Origin: a candidate division WWE3 bacterium | Lineage (GTDB): Bacteria; Patescibacteriota; WWE3; UBA101185; UBA10185 | Reading direction: 5' to 3' | DNA length: 52,403 bases | NCBI GenBank assembly: GCA_012798315.1 | Contig: JAAZNL010000016.1 | Location: 1-52,403 of the forward strand | Shown here: piece after piece, positions 8,535 to 17,073 of the stretch | How the letters are laid out: each line of letters opens with the position of its first letter | Numbering within the stretch: the stretch's first letter is position 1 | The notes under the pieces: generated by a model | What the model was told of the DNA's origin: nothing | Database searches by the model: none | What the model saw: the letters and a program-made list of their open reading frames with translations, nothing else | Made by a program: the position numbers and the translations under genes

Positions 8535-10346
8535 ATGGAATTGCGAAATGTTGCCATTATAGCTCATGTTGACCACGGAAAGACCACCCTTGTTGATGGT
8601 CTGTTAAAACAATCTAAAACATTCAGAGAAAATGAATCTTTAATGTCCCAAAATTTAATAATGGATTCAAACGATCAGGAAAGGGAACGTGGGATAACAA
8701 TTTTAGCTAAAAACACCGCAGTTAACTACAAAAATTACAAAATAAACATTATTGATACTCCCGGACATTCAGATTTCGGCGGAGAAGTTGAAAGAACTTT
8801 GAACATGGCTGACGGTGCTTTATTACTGGTAGATGCCCAGGAAGGTCCGATGCCGCAAACAAAGTTTGTTTTAAAAAAAGCTCTCGAAATCGGACTTAAA
8901 ATTATCATTGTAATAAATAAAATTGATAAAAAGGATGCCCGAATTGATGACACCATCCGCCGGGTACATGATTTAATACTTGAACTGGCAACAGAAGATT
9001 CTCAGTTAGATACGGTTATAATTTACGCCATAGGCCGTGAAGCTAAAGCCTGGAACGATTTACCTTCCGATTACATTGCGGAAGCCGATTTAACACCCGT
9101 TTTTGACGCAATTATCAAGCATATTCCGGCTCCTACGGTAGACCATGACTCACCTTTTCAAATGCTTGTTTCTACCTTGGACTGGGATAATTTTAAAGGA
9201 AAATACGTAATCGGCCGTGTCAAACGGGGTAACGTCTTTCCAGGAATGCAGGTAACTTTACTTAAAGCAGATGGCACAAACGAAAACTATACTGTAGATA
9301 AAGTTTACGTGAACCAAGGATTAAAACGTGTTGAAGTAGAAAAAGGTGAATCAGGAGATATTATAGCTCTTACAGGTATAAAAAATGCCGGAATCGGAGA
9401 TACTGTTTCTGACGCCGGTAACCCGGAAGCTCTTCCCACAATAAAGATAGAAGAACCCACACTTAGCATGTCCATAGGACCAAATACTTCTCCTTTTATG
9501 GGTAAAGAAGGAAGGTTTTTAACCGGAAGACAGATTTTAGAAAGAATTGAACGGGAAATGCAAACTAATGTTGCAATGAGATTCAAAATAACCGAGGAAG
9601 GTCAATACGTAATTTCAGGCCGAGGAGAACTACACTTGTCCGTGCTGTTAGAGACAATGCGAAGGGAAGGGTTTGAAATGGAAGTAGGAAAACCAAAAGT
9701 AATAATTAAAGAAATTGACGGGATACAGATGGAACCTGTTGAGGAATTAACTATAGATGTCGATAACGAATACTTAGGTGACGTGAAAAGCGAAATAGGC
9801 AGAAGACGCGGAATTTTGGTGCGACAAACCGAAGAGACCCAGCACTCCACCAGATTATTATTTGAAATTACTACAAAAGGAATTTTGGGTTTAAGGGGAG
9901 CTTTACTGACAATATCTAAAGGAACTGCGGTTATGAGTTCGAGTTTCTTACGCTATGATCCAATAACTCCCGACATCAAGAAACTTAGAAGAGGCGTCTT
10001 AATAGCAGCTGAAACGGGTAAGACGGCATCTTACGGATTAGCTTCCGCGCAGGAAAAAGGTTCAATTTTCGTTGGACCTCAGATTCAGGTATATGAGGGA
10101 ATGATTGTAGGTATGAACGGACGGGACGAAGATTTAGAAATAAACGTCTGTAAGGAAAAACAATTAACAAATAACAGATCCGTTGGGGAAGAAGGAATTA
10201 TGCTAACTCCCCCGCTAATTATGAGTCTCGAACAATGCATAGGGTTTTTAGAAGACGATGAATTGCTAGAAATTACTCCACAAAATCTTCGTTTAAGAAA
10301 AAAGATTTTAGAAAAGACAGCCCGATATCGTGCTAATAAAAAATAA
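8535..10346 (+). CDS. typA: GTP-binding protein TypA/BipA
   Basis: RNVAIIAHVDHGKTTLVDGLL, DTPGHSDFGGEVER; full length with typical C-terminal domain. Confidence 0.97.
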   Translation: MELRNVAIIAHVDHGKTTLVDGLLKQSKTFRENESLMSQNLIMDSNDQERERGITILAKNTAVNYKNYKINIIDTPGHSDFGGEVERTLNMADGALLLVDAQEGPMPQTKFVLKKALEIGLKIIIVINKIDKKDARIDDTIRRVHDLILELATEDSQLDTVIIYAIGREAKAWNDLPSDYIAEADLTPVFDAIIKHIPAPTVDHDSPFQMLVSTLDWDNFKGKYVIGRVKRGNVFPGMQVTLLKADGTNENYTVDKVYVNQGLKRVEVEKGESGDIIALTGIKNAGIGDTVSDAGNPEALPTIKIEEPTLSMSIGPNTSPFMGKEGRFLTGRQILERIEREMQTNVAMRFKITEEGQYVISGRGELHLSVLLETMRREGFEMEVGKPKVIIKEIDGIQMEPVEELTIDVDNEYLGDVKSEIGRRRGILVRQTEETQHSTRLLFEITTKGILGLRGALLTISKGTAVMSSSFLRYDPITPDIKKLRRGVLIAAETGKTASYGLASAQEKGSIFVGPQIQVYEGMIVGMNGRDEDLEINVCKEKQLTNNRSVGEEGIMLTPPLIMSLEQCIGFLEDDELLEITPQNLRLRKKILEKTARYRANKK

Positions 10347-10366
10347 CTGGTTGCAAAGTCCGAAAA

Positions 10367-11644
10367 TTAGTATTCCACTAATGTAAGAGCGATACCTTTT
10401 TTATCAGCCCTACCGGTTCTCCCAATTCTATGTACATATGCTTCGTATGACTCAGGCATGTCGTAGTTAATAACATGTGACACATCTTTAATATCTAACC
10501 CTCTGGAAGCGACGTCTGTAGCCAATAACACTTTAATTTCGTTTGTTTTAAATTTCTTTAACGCTAACTGTCTTTGAGCCTGACTTTTGTTACCATGAAT
10601 TGCTTCTGCTTTATGTCCTTTTTGAACTAAAGCATCTGCTAATTTTTGAACTCCCCACTTGGTACTTCCAAAAACCAAAACTTTTGCACATTCTTCAGTT
10701 AAAAGTATTTGGTGCAATGTTTCCAACTTTTTTGTTCCACCTCCAAAGACTCTCACAATTTTTTGCTCAACATTAACCGCTGTTTCTTGCTTTTTTACAC
10801 TAACAGTAACAGGATCCTGAACAAACGATTGTAGTATTTCTTCTACTTTCGGGGAAACAGTGGCTGAAAAAAATAAGGATTGCCTGTTTTTAGGCATTAA
10901 AGAAATGAAAAGTTTTATATCAGAAATAAACCCAATATCAACCATTCTGTCAGTTTCATCCAAAACCACTGTGTTGTAATCGCTTATTCTAATCGCTTTT
11001 TGTTTTAATAAATCCTTTAATCTTCCGGGTGTTGCAATTACAAACGAAGGCTGTTTTTTTAGTTCAGTTTTTTGTCGTTCTATATTTGCTCCACCAATTA
11101 AAACCGCGGAATAAATTCTCATATCTGTAGAGTAACTGCGGAATTCTTCATATATCTGAACAGCTAATTCTCTTGTAGGAGTTAAGATTAAAACTTTACG
11201 TGACCTGTCCCGGGATACACGTTCTATTAGAGGTATTAAAAAAGCCGCGGTTTTGCCTGTACCTGTGTTGGCTATACCAATAATGTCCCTGCCGTTAATA
11301 ATTGCCGGAATAGTTTTATCCTGAATCGGTGTAGGGCTCGTGTATCCTTTGGTTACAATATTTTGCTTAAGTTTAGGAGATATTTCAAAATCGTTAAATT
11401 GATGTTTCGGTATATAGGAAGTCTCTTCAGGCTGTTCAAAGGGTTGAGTTTTTTTCAGATCTTGGATGACTTTTTCCAATTCGTATATAGGCCAGGTTTT
11501 TTGACGATTACTTCTACCACCGCCAAATCCTGATCTGTTGTTACTTCTATATCCTTTGAAAGTTCCTGTATTCATGGAACCTCTAAACGAACGTCCACCG
11601 GACGCACTTCTTGACCTGCTTCTATTTTCATTGCTATATGACAT
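10367..11644 (-). CDS. DEAD-box RNA helicase
   Basis: GTGKTAAFLIP, VLDETDRM (DETD variant of DEAD), SAT, HRIGRTGR. Confidence 0.93.
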   Translation of the reverse strand: MSYSNENRSRSRSASGGRSFRGSMNTGTFKGYRSNNRSGFGGGRSNRQKTWPIYELEKVIQDLKKTQPFEQPEETSYIPKHQFNDFEISPKLKQNIVTKGYTSPTPIQDKTIPAIINGRDIIGIANTGTGKTAAFLIPLIERVSRDRSRKVLILTPTRELAVQIYEEFRSYSTDMRIYSAVLIGGANIERQKTELKKQPSFVIATPGRLKDLLKQKAIRISDYNTVVLDETDRMVDIGFISDIKLFISLMPKNRQSLFFSATVSPKVEEILQSFVQDPVTVSVKKQETAVNVEQKIVRVFGGGTKKLETLHQILLTEECAKVLVFGSTKWGVQKLADALVQKGHKAEAIHGNKSQAQRQLALKKFKTNEIKVLLATDVASRGLDIKDVSHVINYDMPESYEAYVHRIGRTGRADKKGIALTLVEY

Positions 11645-11689
11645 GGTTGCCTTTGGAGGCTGTTAGCTATTAAGTTGAAAGGAAAATAG

Positions 11690-11824
11690 ATGGGAAAGAG
11701 TGACTTACCTCAAGCTACTATCGCAAATCAAAAATATTTTGGCTACGGCCTCAATGAAGAATCCGAGGACAAAGCCTTGGTTTCTTCTTTCCTTTCGGAA
11801 AAATTATTACGTCGAGTATTGTAA
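11690..11824 (+). CDS. Possible small ORF (44 aa) MGKSDLPQATIANQKYFGYGLNEESEDKALVSSFLSEKLLRRVL
   Basis: GAAAGGAAAATAG SD-like leader before ATG; below the track length cutoff. Confidence 0.35.
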   Translation: MGKSDLPQATIANQKYFGYGLNEESEDKALVSSFLSEKLLRRVL

Positions 11825-11873
11825 CAGGTATAAGGCGGTAATGCAAACGTACTATAGGACTCGCGTCTTACAT

Positions 11874-11913
11874 AAAAAAAAGGGTGTGTATTCCTAGGAT
11901 ACAAACACCCTTT
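11874..11913 (-). terminator. Intrinsic terminator AAAGGGTGT/ACACCCTTT-T run (minus strand)
   Basis: Stem 11879-11913, with an A run at 11874-11881 read as T tail on minus. Confidence 0.75.
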
Positions 11914-11934
11914 ATAAAAATCTCAGTCACCGGT

Positions 11935-12273
11935 TTAGTCCAAAAGAACCCGATATCGCTGAGGAAGTACTATCTCAACAGGAGTTCCGCAAAACTTAAA
12001 CGATACTTTGTAGGCTTCACAACGTCCAAAACGAGTGAGGCGCGTCTTGACTATTTCCGCTTCAATCGTGAGTGGTGCAACAAAAACACCTTTGGCGGGA
12101 CGAAACTCTACCATCAAACCACCATATGCATTCATGAAAAACTCCATGAAGCCCTTACGCACATCGACAAAAGTGCCATTTGGTCGATAATGGCCGGTTA
12201 CGGGACGGTTATTAAGCCACTTCCATACAACCGGCGGATTACCAATTCTGGACTTACCGTTTGAACCAAACAT
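11935..12273 (-). CDS. Orphan hypothetical protein, 112 aa (cassette D)
   Basis: SD AAGGAGAG; upstream TTGTCA-N17-TAAAAT; dedicated terminator. Confidence 0.65.
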   Translation of the reverse strand: MFGSNGKSRIGNPPVVWKWLNNRPVTGHYRPNGTFVDVRKGFMEFFMNAYGGLMVEFRPAKGVFVAPLTIEAEIVKTRLTRFGRCEAYKVSFKFCGTPVEIVLPQRYRVLLD

Positions 12274-12384
12274 AGCAGCTCTCCTTTTCTTTTAAGATGG
12301 CTTGATTTTATAGCCATTTTGGCCTTCTGACAAGTCCTATAAGATATATTTAATTCCCTATATACAATAATTAATTACATGTTA

Positions 12385-12398
12385 TAAAATATCCGCAT
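12385..12398 (+). promoter_or_regulatory. -10 region TAAAATATCCGCAT of cassette E
   Basis: Identical 14-mer to the cassette A -10/initial transcript (4653-4666). Confidence 0.5.
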
Positions 12399-12504
12399 GC
12401 AGACATGGAAGTTGCACATGTATATAAGATGTTTTATCAACGCTGAACAAGCGGGAATGACGTCTGTAGCATAGCAACTCCATAAATTTAAACAGACAGA
12501 AATT

Positions 12505-12528
12505 ACCCGCGAATAAGCGGGTTTTTTT
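12505..12528 (+). terminator. Intrinsic terminator ACCCGC-GAATAA-GCGGGT-T7 inside the leader of cassette E
   Basis: GC stem plus T run, located between the promoter-like site and the ORF at 12573. Confidence 0.75.
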
Positions 12529-12572
12529 GTTGTCCTAACCACAAATCTTGGTTATACGGAAAGGAGAGTCGA

Positions 12573-14150
12573 ATGAACACGCACGTTGATATATTCGTAT
12601 GCCTTAAGGGAGATACCCAGGCAGAGCAGTGCATTGCGCATTTGCAATCTTTAGGCTACCAAGGTCAAATCCTTGAAGAAGGACAATTAGCCCCTGTAGG
12701 AGCTGTAGCCCTTTATACCGGAGGTAACGACAACTGGCCGTCCCGAAACTTTCGTGTCGCATCACATCGCCTGGCCGACAATGAAAAACGGCCACTTTGG
12801 TCAATGACAACACCTTTTTTGGTTGCAATCAGGCCGATGGCAAAGGGCAAAATGCTTTTGGCGGCGCAAAACGTGGCGGAAATGTACATTAAATGGTTTA
12901 AGGGCGAAACAGGTGCAGAACTTCCGTGGGAAACCAGGAACGGTCAACCTTCTTCTAAGTATGATCTGGTAGAAGGCTGGTTGGATCAGGTAGCAGGTGT
13001 GATTGGCGCAGATGTCCTTCAGCAAGTGCTGAACTCGCAGAAAATCGACAGGGATAGACACGCGGGACGAGGTGGAGACATAGTGTTTCGTGTGCTCCAG
13101 ACTACCGGAAAAATAGTACTTTCACCTGACAGTCTGGCAACAACATTACCTCGCAATGAAGCTTATTTTGCGCTTACAGGTTTAACAAAACCACCTGTCA
13201 TTTACGGTACATCGGATGTTGCCAATCTCTTTGAACTGCTGCAGCTTCTAAAACTGGCATGGTTCTTGGAATTACCGGCAGTCTTCGAAACCTATCCGGG
13301 TGCGCACAACGTTGCACACTGGGTAAACGGGTTTTTAAACCCAAGTTTGGCTGTTGTAGGCACAAAGGTATGGTCAACCGACCTCTCAGATGAACCCAAC
13401 GCCAAATTTAACACTGTCATTACGGCCGAAAAGATGAAGCGGTTCATAAAGTCGGGAACACTGGAGCCGATTGCTGATGTGCTTATGTCATGGGCGGGTC
13501 TTCCAATGTGGCGTATCTACCAGAATGCCATGAAACATGCCACCGATTCTTTACTAAACGCTTTGGGAATATCCGTGGACTACAGGTTCACAACTACCGA
13601 AGACATATGTAAAGCAACCGGCCTTTGGGATATGCCTCTTTTAGAGTTGAGCAATACGCTAAAGTCATTAGTTGACCACGATGTTGTTGTCTACAACACT
13701 AAAAACAACATCCAGGTAAAGACTTCTAGCGTAATGCCAAACATGACGGTAGCAGAGCTTCATGAGAAAGGAGGTTGGCTTGGCGGGGCAGCTTTGTATT
13801 ACATGGTCTACCAGCTGTCCGACTTTGGGGGAGCCGTGGTAATGGTCAAAGACAGTACCCGCGGCAGGGTGAACCTTATCGCGCGGCCGTTTCTGGAAAA
13901 GAACCCACATCTGCGACTTGCGCCTGTTGGGCTGTTCAGACTGACGGGAGAAGAGCAGAACGAAGATTGGTCATTCGATCCTATTTTGATGATGCTTCTA
14001 ATTGCCACATGGGGTCCGGAAAAGACAGCCGAGTGCGCAAGGGCGATATGGGAAAACATGGAAGTACCACTAACGGAGGATCATATCGGGAGAAAAACCG
14101 TAGCAACCGTGTCAAACAAAGGCGTGCGGGTAAGAGTGCAGGATACTTAA
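12573..14150 (+). CDS. Orphan hypothetical protein, 525 aa (cassette E)
   Basis: SD AAAGGAGAG; long open frame; GC-richer. Confidence 0.75.
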   Translation: MNTHVDIFVCLKGDTQAEQCIAHLQSLGYQGQILEEGQLAPVGAVALYTGGNDNWPSRNFRVASHRLADNEKRPLWSMTTPFLVAIRPMAKGKMLLAAQNVAEMYIKWFKGETGAELPWETRNGQPSSKYDLVEGWLDQVAGVIGADVLQQVLNSQKIDRDRHAGRGGDIVFRVLQTTGKIVLSPDSLATTLPRNEAYFALTGLTKPPVIYGTSDVANLFELLQLLKLAWFLELPAVFETYPGAHNVAHWVNGFLNPSLAVVGTKVWSTDLSDEPNAKFNTVITAEKMKRFIKSGTLEPIADVLMSWAGLPMWRIYQNAMKHATDSLLNALGISVDYRFTTTEDICKATGLWDMPLLELSNTLKSLVDHDVVVYNTKNNIQVKTSSVMPNMTVAELHEKGGWLGGAALYYMVYQLSDFGGAVVMVKDSTRGRVNLIARPFLEKNPHLRLAPVGLFRLTGEEQNEDWSFDPILMMLLIATWGPEKTAECARAIWENMEVPLTEDHIGRKTVATVSNKGVRVRVQDT

Positions 14151-14161
14151 TTGCTTGGTAA

Positions 14162-14213
14162 GTCGGTTGGGATGTTGCAAAAACTTGGAGGTCAAGCAAA
14201 CATCCCAACCGAC
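14162..14213 (+). terminator. Long hairpin GTCGGTTGGGATGTT/AACATCCCAACCGAC
   Basis: Perfect 15-bp inverted repeat immediately after the cassette E stop; no strong T tail. Confidence 0.55.
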
Positions 14214-14231
14214 CTCATTATATAAAATAAA

Positions 14232-14948
14232 ATGGCTATAAACGACGATAACAATAAAAAACTTCTGTTAATTAGTGCGCACGCGGATGATCACATTGCG
14301 TGTGCTGGAACAGTTTTTAAACTAATTGACCGTGGTTACACCCCTTATGAGGTTGTATTAACTAACTCACAAGAAGGTCCCGATATGAGAAAAGCCGGAA
14401 TATCCCAGAGCGTAGACAATATCAAAAATACCAGAAAAGAAGAGCTTAGTAAGGCATCTAAATTTTTGGGAATCGCGCAAACTTTTAACATGGAAAATGA
14501 GGATTTAAGACTTACTTACTCCAAAGATCTAATGATTAAAGTAATGGCTATTGTCCGAGAGGTAAAACCTACAATCGGGTTTCTAATGAATTCGTACGAC
14601 TGGCATCCGGATCACAGAGAAGCATTTAAAATCGGTTCGGAGGCATTTAAGTGGGCAGCATCCGGAATTAGGCCTGAGTTAGGGCAAAACTGGAAAACCC
14701 CGATGGTACTGTGCGCAGAAGGTATGATTCCCGTTGCCGCAAATATTTTAGTTGACATTACAACATATGCTGATAAGAAAATGCAGTTATGGAAAATTTA
14801 CGATTCACAGGCTACATCTAAATCGGTAAAGTTCGAAGAGGGATTATTACAAGTCCGCGGCTATCAGCAAAGAAAGGTGGATGGTTTTTTTGCCGAAGCT
14901 TTTAGCACAGATCCTTTATCACCAATTTTATTATTTGAAAATGAATAA
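14232..14948 (+). CDS. PIG-L/LmbE-family deacetylase
   Basis: LLISAHADDHIACAGT and DWHPDHREAF. Confidence 0.85.
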   Translation: MAINDDNNKKLLLISAHADDHIACAGTVFKLIDRGYTPYEVVLTNSQEGPDMRKAGISQSVDNIKNTRKEELSKASKFLGIAQTFNMENEDLRLTYSKDLMIKVMAIVREVKPTIGFLMNSYDWHPDHREAFKIGSEAFKWAASGIRPELGQNWKTPMVLCAEGMIPVAANILVDITTYADKKMQLWKIYDSQATSKSVKFEEGLLQVRGYQQRKVDGFFAEAFSTDPLSPILLFENE

Positions 14949-15678
14949 AATAACTGTAGTGGCAGACAAATTAATTTACAAAAGGTTTAAACTGTCCGAA
15001 AAATGCACACATGAATTTGAGGCATGGAAACAGTTTAACGAGATAATTCCTCAAAACACACCTACGCTAATACTAAGAACTAATAATTTGTGCATTTATG
15101 AATTCCTCGAATCTGATTCAAAACTTGTAAGTAAACAAGAAGCCTCGGAATTTGCCGGCAAGGTTATCAGTAATATTTTCCACGCATACAAGCCTAATAC
15201 TTACAAAAAAGGACAAATGTGGGAATTGTCAGTTTACAAAATAATAGAGGATTTTAGCCAACACGAAATAAAATTAAAAAATATCGGATTAGAAAATTTT
15301 TATTTTTACACAATAAACCAGTTGCGCAAAATTAAAAAAATAAAATTTTCTAATATTAGTTTTTTGCACAGAGATATCCACAGAGGAAATATTTTATGTG
15401 AAAACGGGCAACCGTATTTAATTGATCATGAGCATGCTATGGAAGGTCCTATTGAATTGGAACTGCAAAATTCGATTTTTTGGAACGATAAAATGTCTCT
15501 AAATGTTGATAAAGTAAAAAAAATTCTTACCAATAATAATATTCCCTATTCCAGTTCCAATGAAATATTGCTTAAAAACTACTACGTGGCCGACCAGATC
15601 AATATAGCTATAAAAGAGAACAAATTTAGCAAAGTTAAAAAGCTCGCTTCAAAAAATGATCCGGCTATTTTATATTAA
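14941..15678 (+). CDS. Aminoglycoside phosphotransferase/choline kinase-like protein
   Basis: FLHRDIHRGNILCENGQPYLIDHEHA kinase motif; start at 14941 preferred over the track's 14881. Confidence 0.7.
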   Translation: MNKITVVADKLIYKRFKLSEKCTHEFEAWKQFNEIIPQNTPTLILRTNNLCIYEFLESDSKLVSKQEASEFAGKVISNIFHAYKPNTYKKGQMWELSVYKIIEDFSQHEIKLKNIGLENFYFYTINQLRKIKKIKFSNISFLHRDIHRGNILCENGQPYLIDHEHAMEGPIELELQNSIFWNDKMSLNVDKVKKILTNNNIPYSSSNEILLKNYYVADQINIAIKENKFSKVKKLASKNDPAILY

Positions 15679-16570
15679 TAAGCGGAACATCCCCATTTCC
15701 GCCCATATATGTCGGAAGTACTCCATTCCATTTTTCTATAGCCATTTTTTGCAAAACTAAAGGATCAATGGTCTGCCTTAAAACTTCCTGGGCTTTGGCT
15801 TCTCCTTCAGCTTTTATAATTTTCTGCTGCTTTTTAAATTCTTCCTGTTGTGCAATAAATTCCTCAGTCTTAATTCTTTCTAATTCTATTTGTTTTGTTT
15901 CTAGAGCCTGTAAATATTGGTCCGAAAATTTCATTTGTCTGACCAAGAACTCATCCAAAATAACTCCGTTTTCATTAAACGTCTGATTTAATAATTCTGC
16001 GACCCTTGCTTGATAGTTAAATACATCTCCTGTATAAAGCTCGTTAGCAGGAAATTCTCTGGCTACATTCCTGGAAACTGATCTGGCTTGCGCTTGAACA
16101 ATTCTTTGTGCGAGCTGATCCTGTGTACCTATTTTTTCAGCTATCCATAGAATCTTTGATGGGTCAATACTGTAACGCAAAGTAAACCTTATGCTGACCT
16201 GTTGTCCGTCTTTAGTTGAGGTATCTACAGCATAATCTGCCAAATCGGAATTGTATTTTTGCATATTACTGTTAAATATAGAGTTTGACTTGTTTTGATT
16301 ATAATAGGGGCTGGATTCAGGGCTTTCGCTCGTCTCGTAGATTATCTTTTGAGTAGAATAAAATGTTACCTTTTCTATTAACGGAATTTTTACGTTTAAA
16401 CCCGGGCTAGCTAATCTTTCTATTTTTCCGAAACGACTGACAACACCAACAGTACCGTATTCGACACTAAAAAAAGGGTTTGCCTTGGTTAATAAAGGCA
16501 AAACCAGGACTAGAATAATAAATAATATAAAAAGCTTTTTTAATAAGCCTTTAAAATTCAGGTTTTTCAT
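15665..16570 (-). CDS. SPFH/Band 7 (prohibitin/HflC-like) membrane protein
   Basis: N-terminal TM; VEYGTVGVVSRFGKIE; coiled-coil tail AEGEAKAQEVLRQ. Confidence 0.85.
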   Translation of the reverse strand: MKNLNFKGLLKKLFILFIILVLVLPLLTKANPFFSVEYGTVGVVSRFGKIERLASPGLNVKIPLIEKVTFYSTQKIIYETSESPESSPYYNQNKSNSIFNSNMQKYNSDLADYAVDTSTKDGQQVSIRFTLRYSIDPSKILWIAEKIGTQDQLAQRIVQAQARSVSRNVAREFPANELYTGDVFNYQARVAELLNQTFNENGVILDEFLVRQMKFSDQYLQALETKQIELERIKTEEFIAQQEEFKKQQKIIKAEGEAKAQEVLRQTIDPLVLQKMAIEKWNGVLPTYMGGNGDVPLINIK

Positions 16571-16611
16571 ACCTAAATAATATACCTTTTATTGTTATAT
16601 GTGGAGATTAA

Positions 16612-17031
16612 CTATTCCTGGCCAGTCTCTTCCGTTGTTGCGGTAGATTCTTCTGCAACAACTTCTTTTGTAGATGACACTTTAACTTTACCTTCTTTTA
16701 TTCTCATGGCTTCACGGCCTTTTTTCTCACGAAGGTAGTAAAGTTTAGCTCTTCTGACATCGCCTGTTTTTACCAGTTCAATCTTTTCTATATTAGGAGA
16801 AAACAAAGGAAAAATTCTCTCAACAGCAACGTTATCCGCACCAATTCTTCTGACAGTAAAACTCTTAGAGGTACCGGAACCCTTTCTGGATAGTACGATA
16901 CCTTCATATGGTTGAATTCTGGCCTTGTCGCCTTCAATAATCTTGTAGTGAACACGTACTGTGTCACCTGCCCTAAAATCAGGGTATGTACTCGGATCAG
17001 ATGTTATTAGTTTTACTTCTTTTTCTGCCAT
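16612..17031 (-). CDS. rplS: 50S ribosomal protein L19
   Basis: [29 protein letters not shown]...[15 protein letters not shown]. Confidence 0.95.
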   Translation of the reverse strand: MAEKEVKLITSDPSTYPDFRAGDTVRVHYKIIEGDKARIQPYEGIVLSRKGSGTSKSFTVRRIGADNVAVERIFPLFSPNIEKIELVKTGDVRRAKLYYLREKKGREAMRIKEGKVKVSSTKEVVAEESTATTEETGQE

Positions 17032-17073
17032 AAGCTATGCTAGATTATCAAATAAATGCCTAAAATACAACCC

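Noticed and set aside
11700-11897. 65-aa plus-strand ORF in the track
   Set aside because: Overlaps the better-supported 44-aa frame and runs into the cassette D terminator; looks like a spurious frame.
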